Source of the DNA: CAYJLC01 sp044426355
GTDB taxonomy: Bacteria; Bacillota; Clostridia; Oscillospirales; Butyricicoccaceae
DNA: 35,560 bases
Reading direction: 5' to 3'
Assembly (NCBI GenBank): GCA_044426355.1
Contig: JAWXUO010000018.1
Coordinates: 1 to 35,560 of the forward strand
A program made the position numbers and the translations under genes. This document shows positions 23,057 to 29,473 of the stretch, piece by piece. The stretch's first letter is position 1, and each line of letters opens with the position of its first letter. A model generated the notes under the pieces. That model saw only the letters and a list, made by a program, of their open reading frames with translations. It was not told the origin of the DNA and did no database searches.

Positions 23057-23380
23057 TTATGTTCTCCATAATAGGATATGTGTTTTTTGCGTTCGCCATC
23101 TAATCATTGTTTTCTCACAAGGGTAATCTTCAAATCCAATAGTTTCACTGGTTATAATATCCTCTAACACCCCGTAAACCACTTCTTTCTCGTATTGCTT
23201 ATAAGGAAGTAGAAAACTAGGCAACTCCCTGTGAATTTTACTACAATTTGTGCATTTCATTCGTCTTATGTAAATATAACTCGTCGTACGTTTTTTCGTA
23301 CGTACAATTCGTCGAACTCTGTCGTATTCTTCAAGTCTACCGCAACACATTGGACATTCTTTTTGTTTAACAAATATCAT
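23057..23380 (-). CDS. DUF6431-like zinc-finger protein
   Basis: 107 residues from the ATG after AAGGAG. CPMCC near the start and CTNC about 40 residues later form a probable zinc ribbon; between them are basic strands (RVRRIVRTKKRTTSYIYIRR). The following KIHRELPSFLLPYKQYEKEV is typical of the DUF6431 group found in clostridial mobile elements, whose role is unknown but may involve DNA binding. It is the first gene inside the right end of the prophage. Its last codons overlap motif copy 8. Confidence 0.65.
   Translation of the reverse strand: MIFVKQKECPMCCGRLEEYDRVRRIVRTKKRTTSYIYIRRMKCTNCSKIHRELPSFLLPYKQYEKEVVYGVLEDIITSETIGFEDYPCEKTMIRWRTQKTHILLWRT
23067..23092 (-). promoter_or_regulatory. 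26-bp phage motif, copy 8
   Basis: ACGCAA...ACA...CTATTATG on the minus strand, located inside the 3' end of the DUF6431-like gene and upstream of 22852-23034. Confidence 0.65.
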
Positions 23381-23444
23381 ACAATGCTCCTTAATCACCT
23401 GTATATGTAAAAAATAAAATACCAAGTAGTAATTGTGTGTTTAC

Positions 23445-23495
23445 ATAAAATACAAAAGAGTCACCTCAGTCTTTATTACTAAAAGGCGACTCTTT
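23445..23495 (-). terminator. Leader terminator / attenuator
   Basis: An 11-bp stem with one wobble (23456-23466 with 23485-23495) followed by TTTTGTATTTT on the minus strand. It lies between the promoter at 23597-23625 and the first phage gene, so it would end a transcript of about 140 nt unless read through. Confidence 0.65.
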
Positions 23496-23596
23496 CATAT
23501 TTTCTTATACATTAAAATTATTAAATTCTCTCCCATCAATCGTCATTTGAACTGATTATATTTTCGTCATTCACTAACACGCTCATTTTTATTTAT

Positions 23597-23625
23597 ATCT
23601 TACCACAAATTTATAAAAAGGTCAA
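23597..23625 (-). promoter_or_regulatory. Leftward sigma-A-type promoter at the prophage right end
   Basis: TTGACC (23620-23625), a 17-bp spacer and TAAGAT (23597-23602) on the minus strand. Together with the terminator at 23445-23495 it fills the 350-bp gene-free space 23381-23732. I see only very short frames there, the best being 16 codons without a ribosome site. Confidence 0.6.
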
Positions 23626-23732
23626 ATATAGCTTGTCCTGTTTTGTACTAAAAAATATAATTATAATCTTAACCCATAACCACAAATCCAACCCTTAAAG
23701 CGTAGGTTAAATCATACTTTACGTTGTTTTTC

Positions 23733-24971
23733 TTACGCTGAAAATAAAAACTTATGTTTGGTGTTGTCGTTATGTATAGACGGTGCATTTGCTTTAAGTT
23801 TAACACCAAACTTTCCACTTTGCTTTACAATTTCTGGACGATTTAATGTAAGCTCATCTATAGATGGCATAACTATCCCATAGCCTGTTTGTCGAACTTG
23901 CTCTAATGCTCCATTTATTCGAGAAAATTCTTTTTCCATTTGTGCAAACTGAGTTAACATAGGTATTAAATCTGCTTCCGATGTGATTTTAAACCCTGTT
24001 TCTTCTTTTATAATATCATAAAAAATTTCTTGTGGTATTGTTATGCTTAAATTCGATATACCAGTTGCTAAATCTTGATTTAAGACGTTGCACGAATTTA
24101 TATTATTGATAAGATTTATATTAGAACATAAAAATTTTATATCTTTCATACACGTACAAAGGTTTGCCGACTGTAGAATATTACTGTAAATATAAGTTTT
24201 AATTTCGCTTTCATGTGGTAGCGAATTTAACCAACTTGGTGTTTCTATTCTAATTTCACTTATAGGAAATTCGTATAAAACTGATTTTATAATCTCATTT
24301 ATTTCTATTTCTGTAAGTGTCATACAATTTATACACATCGCAACTATGCCATATTTATCATAAATTCTTTTTTTAACAAGTCTAGCTTCTTCACTACTTG
24401 GGTTATTTGTGTTTATAAGCGTAACAAAAGGTTTTCCTATGTCCTGTAACTCTGTAATAACTTTGTCTTCTGCTTCTATGTAGTTTTCAGCGTCAATATC
24501 AGTAACTGTTCCGTCTGTTGTTATGACTAACCCAATCGTAGAATGTTCTGTAATAACTTTTCTTGTGCCTATTTCCGATGCTTCTTTCATAGTCATCTCA
24601 TTTTCTGACCACGGAGTTGTAACCATTCGTGGCGAATCTTCCTCCATATCACCTAAAGCACCCTCTACCATGTATCCAACGCAGTCTACAAGCCTTACTT
24701 GACACATTCCACCATCTATCAAAATTTCGGCTGCTTCTTCTGGTACAAATTTAGGCTCAGCAGTCATTATTGTACGTCCTGAGCCACTTTGTGGCAATTC
24801 GTCTTTTGCTCGTTCTCTTTTATATACATTGTCTATATTTGGAATTACCATATTTTCCATAAATCGCTTTATAAACGTCGATTTTCCTGTACGCACAGGT
24901 CCTACTACACCTATATAAATATCTCCACCTGTTCGAACTGATATTTCATCATATATTTTGCTGTTTTCCAT
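23733..24971 (-). CDS. spoIVA: SpoIVA, C-terminally truncated by the prophage
   Basis: SpoIVA is the mother-cell ATPase that polymerises on the forespore membrane (via SpoVM) as the basement layer of the spore coat. This copy has the N-terminal GTPase-like domain with Walker A GPVRTGKST (24-32), DELPQSGSGRTIMTAEPKF after it, LVDCVGY, GTRKVITEHSTIG and the middle region through GKFGVKLKANAPSIH. The usual protein is about 492 residues; here about 400 native residues are followed by NDNTKHKFLFSA and a stop, so the conserved C-terminal domain that interacts with SpoVM is missing. AGGAGG precedes the ATG and a sigma-E promoter lies upstream. As it stands the product should not support coat assembly unless the gene is rejoined. 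Confidence 0.92.
   Translation of the reverse strand: MENSKIYDEISVRTGGDIYIGVVGPVRTGKSTFIKRFMENMVIPNIDNVYKRERAKDELPQSGSGRTIMTAEPKFVPEEAAEILIDGGMCQVRLVDCVGYMVEGALGDMEEDSPRMVTTPWSENEMTMKEASEIGTRKVITEHSTIGLVITTDGTVTDIDAENYIEAEDKVITELQDIGKPFVTLINTNNPSSEEARLVKKRIYDKYGIVAMCINCMTLTEIEINEIIKSVLYEFPISEIRIETPSWLNSLPHESEIKTYIYSNILQSANLCTCMKDIKFLCSNINLINNINSCNVLNQDLATGISNLSITIPQEIFYDIIKEETGFKITSEADLIPMLTQFAQMEKEFSRINGALEQVRQTGYGIVMPSIDELTLNRPEIVKQSGKFGVKLKANAPSIHNDNTKHKFLFSA
23757..23786. other. Inferred prophage attachment junction in spoIVA
   Basis: Protein similarity to SpoIVA ends at the His codon 23772-23774 (end of Ala-Pro-Ser-Ile-His) and 12 unrelated codons follow before the stop at 23733. The crossover core must lie at or just right of that point. 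The second half-site, needed to define the core, is outside the window. Confidence 0.65.
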
Positions 24972-25001
24972 AATTTTCCTCCTAAATTTATACTTTGCTA
25001 T

Positions 25002-25030
25002 AGTTTATGAGTATTTTTTTGTTAATATAC
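25002..25030 (-). promoter_or_regulatory. Sigma-E promoter of spoIVA
   Basis: On the minus strand GTATATT (25024-25030), a 14-bp spacer and CATAAACT (25002-25009), close to the sigma-E consensus (ATATT-14-CATACANT). The -10 ends about 30 bp before the ATG. It shows that mother-cell control of spoIVA is intact. Confidence 0.75.
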
Positions 25031-25068
25031 CAAAACTTAGTTTTAGGCAAATTTAGCAAACAAATTAT

Positions 25069-25097
25069 TTGTAATATATTTCATTTCATGATATAAT
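25069..25097 (+). promoter_or_regulatory. Sigma-A promoter of 25151-26515
   Basis: TTGTAA (25069-25074), a 17-bp spacer and TATAAT (25092-25097), about 50 bp before the ATG. It is back to back with the spoIVA sigma-E promoter. Confidence 0.65.
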
Positions 25098-25150
25098 AAT
25101 AAAGTCTTTTTAATTAAGCATATTTTAATATTATTTAGAGGAAAAACGAA

Positions 25151-26515
25151 ATGAAAATAAAATATTATTCCAAATTATCGCCTACATCAAATATAGCCAA
25201 ACAAATTTTTAAGCTTTTAGAAAAAAGCGATGACGAATTTGTACCTCCTTTATCTTCTCGTGGGTCTACAACTCAAAGCAATCTTGGCAAAGCTGAAAAA
25301 AGCAGTGTTCAAGCTTATTTTGACGAAATGATAACCCAACATTTTTTTATAGCTCTTGATAATAAAAAAGTTATAGGTTTTATGTCTTTTAAAAAAAATC
25401 ATTTTTCTAAAGACGTTGATATTATTAAAAATATCTATATATCGACAATTATAGTAGATAGCTACTATCGTGGCAAAGGTATAACTAAACTTTTTTATAA
25501 AAAATGTCTTAGTAAATACAAAACTCAAAATATACTAACTCGAACGTGGTCGCAAAACAGTTCGCATATTTATATATTAAATGGGCTAAATTTTGTTGAA
25601 CTTAAAAGACTACCAAACGATAGAGGTGAAGGAATAGATACAATTTATTACATCTATTCTAGAAGAAAAAAATCTATTGTCGAAATAATTACTCACCATA
25701 AATTATGGGGTAGTGTTTTATTTTTAATCGCACTTTTTTTGATAACCTTAGTGTCTTTTATTGCGATGTTCATCGTTGTAGATGATATTGAATTTCAAAT
25801 TTGGTCATCTATTGGTACTTCTATATTAGCTTCGTGGCTGTGTTTACTATGCGATACTGTTATACGTTATCGTGATGCTATACGAGATGAATATATGGAC
25901 AGTTTAAAAAGCTATGGTATTTCTAGTATGCGTTTTGAAAAAGGTGTGTTGCTCGAAAGTTTGATACCTAAAGCAAAGGAGCAAATTTGGATTTCTGGAT
26001 ATAGACTAAAAATGACTTCGAAACTTACATTTTTAGATGCTTTAGAATCTACTCTAGTTGATAATGATTTAGAAGTACGTGTTCTTCTTGTTCCCCCTTA
26101 CTTTGAAACATATAAAAACGTGTATGCAGATGATGATGTTTCCGAACATTACCACGCAGTTTTTAAAACACTATCAAAATATCCTAATGATAATATTATA
26201 ATTAAATTTATAGATAAACCTTTGTTTAATGATACATACCGTGTAGACTCAAGAATTGTAACAAGTCCCTATATGCACTGCACCTATGCAGATGGCACAA
26301 AAATTGAAGCAAAAGATTTTTTCACAATAGATATAACCGACACTAATAGTAAATTATACGAACTTATAGAAGATGAATATAATCTATTATGGAACGACCC
26401 TCAAGCATATACTCTTGATTTAGACAAGTATTTAGATAAAGAAAATCCATTTGACAATTGGCTAGAACACCTAAAAAATTGTGCTTATTTAGAAAATTTA
26501 GAAACTGCTAATTAA
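25151..26515 (+). CDS. GNAT acetyltransferase fused to two membrane spans and a C-terminal PLD-like domain
   Basis: 454 residues. Residues about 1-165 look like a GNAT domain: FIALDNKKVIGFMSF, then the acetyl-CoA loop YRGKGITKLFYKKCL and the terminal LNGLNFVELKR strand. Two hydrophobic segments follow at about 188-211 and 218-240. The cytoplasmic C-terminal region (about 250-440) begins LLESLIPKAKEQIWISGYRL, the start of a phospholipase-D-like fold as seen in several stress or effector proteins, but no HKD catalytic motif is visible. It is divergent from spoIVA and single-gene, ending in a strong terminator. The function is not known to me. Confidence 0.6.
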   Translation: MKIKYYSKLSPTSNIAKQIFKLLEKSDDEFVPPLSSRGSTTQSNLGKAEKSSVQAYFDEMITQHFFIALDNKKVIGFMSFKKNHFSKDVDIIKNIYISTIIVDSYYRGKGITKLFYKKCLSKYKTQNILTRTWSQNSSHIYILNGLNFVELKRLPNDRGEGIDTIYYIYSRRKKSIVEIITHHKLWGSVLFLIALFLITLVSFIAMFIVVDDIEFQIWSSIGTSILASWLCLLCDTVIRYRDAIRDEYMDSLKSYGISSMRFEKGVLLESLIPKAKEQIWISGYRLKMTSKLTFLDALESTLVDNDLEVRVLLVPPYFETYKNVYADDDVSEHYHAVFKTLSKYPNDNIIIKFIDKPLFNDTYRVDSRIVTSPYMHCTYADGTKIEAKDFFTIDITDTNSKLYELIEDEYNLLWNDPQAYTLDLDKYLDKENPFDNWLEHLKNCAYLENLETAN

Positions 26516-26540
26516 ACATTAAAAAATATTCGATTTTATG

Positions 26541-26592
26541 TATAGGCAACACCCATAACTATAATAGTTATTAGGTGTTGCCTATAGTTTTT
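26541..26592 (+). terminator. Terminator after 25151-26515
   Basis: A 13-bp perfect stem (26541-26553 with 26574-26586) followed by a T-run on the plus strand. Confidence 0.9.
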
Positions 26593-26602
26593 AGTTAAAT
26601 AC

Positions 26603-26631
26603 TTGACTTTTATTTGTCTAAAATGTATAAT
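26603..26631 (+). promoter_or_regulatory. Sigma-A promoter of the pgcA-glcK operon
   Basis: TTGACT (26603-26608), a 17-bp spacer and TATAAT (26626-26631), about 50 bp before the ATG of the phosphoglucomutase gene. Confidence 0.85.
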
Positions 26632-26681
26632 AATTATAAATAATGATAAGATATTATGTTAGATGAATAAGGAAAAATTTT

Positions 26682-28409
26682 ATGTCAATCAAATCAAATA
26701 AAATAAAACCTAACACTTTTTATACTATAGAACAACAAAAAGCTATGTTTGAAAAATGGATAAATAGTCCTACATTAACACAAAATGAAAAAAACGAACT
26801 TTTAACGCTTGATGAACAACAAAAACATGAGAATTTTTATACCACTCTAAGCTTTGGAACATCAGGAATACGTGGTATACTCGGTGTTGGAACAAATAAA
26901 TTCAATAGGTTTATTGTGGCTCAAACCACAAAAGCTATCTCAAATTTTCTAAACGAAAAAAAATACGACACGCCCCCTATTGTTATAATAGGATATGACT
27001 GTCGCAATTTTAGTGTAGAATTTTCAAGACTTTGTGCCGAAATTTTAGCTTCAAATGGCATAAAAGCATATATTTTTAAAGAACTTTGCCCTACTCCTTT
27101 AGTATCTTTTGCAATTAGACATTATGGAGCTGTAGCTGGAATAAATATAACAGCGAGTCATAATCCCCGAGAATATAACGGATATAAGGTGTATATGCAA
27201 AATGGTGCACAGCTAGATAACAAAACATCTTCGATTATATCAAACCATATGAAAAATCTTGATATTTTAGAAAAATATAACAAAATTTCTTTTGATGATG
27301 GTCTAAAAAGTGGTATGATAAAGCTTTTATCAGACGAAACTAATGACGAATTTTTAAAAGAAGCTTTGTTAATGACAAGTGATATTGAGTTTGATGATTT
27401 TTCTGTTGTATATTCGCCTTTATTTGGAGCAGGACGCAAACTTGCACCTAAAATTTTAGAAAAAATCGGTGTAAAAAATGTTTATCTTGCAGATGAACAA
27501 ATGAAAATTGATGGGAATTTTCCTAATCTTTTAAAAGGTCCTAATCCAGAAGAAATTAGTTCTTACGATGTAAGCATTAAAATAGCTAAAGAAAAAAACG
27601 CTGATTTAGTTATTATAACAGACCCCGACGCTGACCGAATTGGTATTATGTCGCTTGATAAACACGGCGAATTTGTGCATTTAACAGGGAATATGACAGG
27701 TTGTTTACTAGTAGATTACATTATTAAACAAGGAAATTTGCCAAAAAATCCTATGGTTGTTAAAAGCATTGTAACAAGCCAACTTATAGATTTTATTTGC
27801 GAAAAAAATAATATTCCGTGCTACTCTACTTTTACAGGTTTTCGCTTTATTGCAGAGCTTATAGATAACAAACCTGATATGAATTGCATAATATCTCTCG
27901 AGGAATCTTATGGTTATCTTGTCGGCGATTTTGCTCGTGATAAAGATGCTATAACAGCAACTGCATTAATTTGCCAAATGGCAATGTACTATAAATCTCA
28001 AGAAAAAACATTGGTTGATGTACTCGAAGAATTATATTTAGAATATGGCGTTAATATAGAAGAAACAATGAGTGTAACATTATCAGGCTCTGAGGGAGCA
28101 ACTAAAATTTCTGAAATTATGGCTAAACTTCGAGAAAATCCAATTGACAATATTTGTGGCATTAAAGTTTTACAAATACGATATTTTAAAGACGGTTATA
28201 TTTATGATTTCAAAAAATTCACAAAAATGGATATGGAGGGTTCAGATGTTGTGATTTTTGATTTAGAAGATGGTTCTCAATTTATCATTAGACCATCTGG
28301 CACAGAACCAAAAGTGAAAGTCTACATTCTTTTAAAAGCAGAAAACAAAATTTTAGCAGATGAAAAATTAGCAAATTTACGTAACTTTTCAAAAACATTG
28401 TTTAAGTAA
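26682..28409 (+). CDS. pgcA: Alpha-phosphoglucomutase / phosphomannomutase
   Basis: 575 residues, close to PgcA of Bacillus (about 580). It interconverts glucose-1-phosphate and glucose-6-phosphate, supplying UDP-glucose and wall precursors. Family motifs in order: SFGTSGIRG (57-65), the phosphoserine loop TASHNP (157-162, Ser159), the metal loop DPDADR (314-319), the sugar-specificity loop EESYGY and the phosphate-binding RPSGTEPK near the C-terminus. All catalytic residues are present. It is followed after 21 bp by a glucokinase gene, giving a logical glucose-activation operon. AAGGAAAAA precedes the ATG. Confidence 0.92.
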   Translation: MSIKSNKIKPNTFYTIEQQKAMFEKWINSPTLTQNEKNELLTLDEQQKHENFYTTLSFGTSGIRGILGVGTNKFNRFIVAQTTKAISNFLNEKKYDTPPIVIIGYDCRNFSVEFSRLCAEILASNGIKAYIFKELCPTPLVSFAIRHYGAVAGINITASHNPREYNGYKVYMQNGAQLDNKTSSIISNHMKNLDILEKYNKISFDDGLKSGMIKLLSDETNDEFLKEALLMTSDIEFDDFSVVYSPLFGAGRKLAPKILEKIGVKNVYLADEQMKIDGNFPNLLKGPNPEEISSYDVSIKIAKEKNADLVIITDPDADRIGIMSLDKHGEFVHLTGNMTGCLLVDYIIKQGNLPKNPMVVKSIVTSQLIDFICEKNNIPCYSTFTGFRFIAELIDNKPDMNCIISLEESYGYLVGDFARDKDAITATALICQMAMYYKSQEKTLVDVLEELYLEYGVNIEETMSVTLSGSEGATKISEIMAKLRENPIDNICGIKVLQIRYFKDGYIYDFKKFTKMDMEGSDVVIFDLEDGSQFIIRPSGTEPKVKVYILLKAENKILADEKLANLRNFSKTLFK

Positions 28410-28430
28410 CGAATTTAAGGGGTGACTATT

Positions 28431-29378
28431 ATGAAATATTATCTAGGTATCGACCTTGGTGGCACAAATATCGCCTATGGCATAGCTGATGAAACAAAAA
28501 ATTTGATTGCACACCACTCTATTAAAACGCACGCAAAGCGTCCTTATCTCGAAATAGTTGAGGATATAGCTAAAACTGCACTAGAATTTTTAGAAAACAA
28601 CAATATTTGTCACGAAAATTTAGACTCAATAGGAATTGGCGTTCCTGCTATCATTGCTGATAATAAAATTGTTTATACCTCTAATCTAAATTGGCACAAC
28701 GTAGATATAATTGCAGACCTTAAAAAATTTATAGACAAAGATATTTTTATAGCAAACGATGCAGACCTTGCAACTTTAGGCGAGCTTTTAGTTACTGATA
28801 ATCTTAAAAGTATGGCTATGTTAACACTTGGCACTGGTGTTGGTGGTGGAGTAATTTATGACAGTAAAATCTTCGGTGGTGGTGATGGTGTAGGCTTTGA
28901 GTTAGGTCATACTATTTTAGTTCCTAATGGTGTTAAATGCAAATGTGGAAACTGTGGTTGCATGGAAAATTATGTATCTACAACAGCACTTATTAAATAC
29001 GCAAAGCAAGATATAGACGAAACTTCTTTAATTTTTGAAAAATGCGACGGCGATTTAGAAAAAATTGACGGAAAAATAATCTTTGAATGTGCAAAACTCG
29101 GTGATAAAGTCGCTCAAAAAGCATTAGATACTTATATAGACTACCTTTCTATCGCTTGTTTTAACACAATAATGACCTACAGACCCCAAGCCTTAATGCT
29201 CGGTGGTGGAATTTCTGTGCAAGAAGAACTTTTACTAAAACCTACGCAACAAAAAGTTTTCAAACTTTTAGAACCTATGGGAAGTATAAAAAACACCCCT
29301 ATAATCCGTGCAACTTTAGGTAATGATGCAGGAATTTTAGGAGCTTGCTTTTTAAAATTCAATTCTTTGTCAAATTAG
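28431..29378 (+). CDS. glcK: ROK-family glucokinase
   Basis: 315 residues from the ATG six bases after AAGGGGTG; a GTG three codons upstream lies inside that site and is rejected. The phosphate-binding loop is DLGGTN near the N-terminus, followed by LTLGTGVGGG in the middle and the ROK zinc motif CKCGNCGCMEN (about 178-188). It phosphorylates glucose to glucose-6-phosphate, the substrate of the upstream mutase. Some ROK kinases prefer other hexoses, so glucose is the likely but not proven substrate. It ends at a strong hairpin terminator. Confidence 0.88.
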   Translation: MKYYLGIDLGGTNIAYGIADETKNLIAHHSIKTHAKRPYLEIVEDIAKTALEFLENNNICHENLDSIGIGVPAIIADNKIVYTSNLNWHNVDIIADLKKFIDKDIFIANDADLATLGELLVTDNLKSMAMLTLGTGVGGGVIYDSKIFGGGDGVGFELGHTILVPNGVKCKCGNCGCMENYVSTTALIKYAKQDIDETSLIFEKCDGDLEKIDGKIIFECAKLGDKVAQKALDTYIDYLSIACFNTIMTYRPQALMLGGGISVQEELLLKPTQQKVFKLLEPMGSIKNTPIIRATLGNDAGILGACFLKFNSLSN

Positions 29379-29385
29379 AATTAAT

Positions 29386-29473
29386 ATAACACTGACGTTT
29401 GTTTTACCGAAGTAAGTTAGACCTTAAAATCTAACTTACCTAGGTCAATCATTTAGCCAGTGTTATTTTTTTA
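29386..29473 (+). terminator. Nested hairpin terminator between glcK and the LRR/SLH gene
   Basis: An outer 9-bp stem ATAACACTG/CAGTGTTAT (29386-29394 with 29458-29466) followed by seven T, enclosing a second perfect 10-bp hairpin (29412-29421 with 29430-29439). It ends glcK and may also serve the convergent gene. Confidence 0.75.

Larger units (their letters stand above)
1..23774 (-). mobile_element. Prophage (one side only), inserted in spoIVA
   Basis: About 23.7 kb in which essentially all genes are on the minus strand and are phage-like: DNA polymerase/helicase fusion, SSB-like protein, nucleases, methyltransferase-like protein, dCMP deaminase, SleB-like hydrolase, DUF6353 paralogues and many tiny membrane proteins. 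The right border is placed at the codon where SpoIVA similarity stops (23772-23774), uncertain by about 15 bp. The left end, integrase, repressor and most structural genes are outside the window. Confidence 0.85.

Noticed and set aside
23539..23589. A 16-codon leader peptide after the promoter at 23597-23625
   Set aside because: The ATG has no ribosome site and the peptide shows no regulatory codon run.
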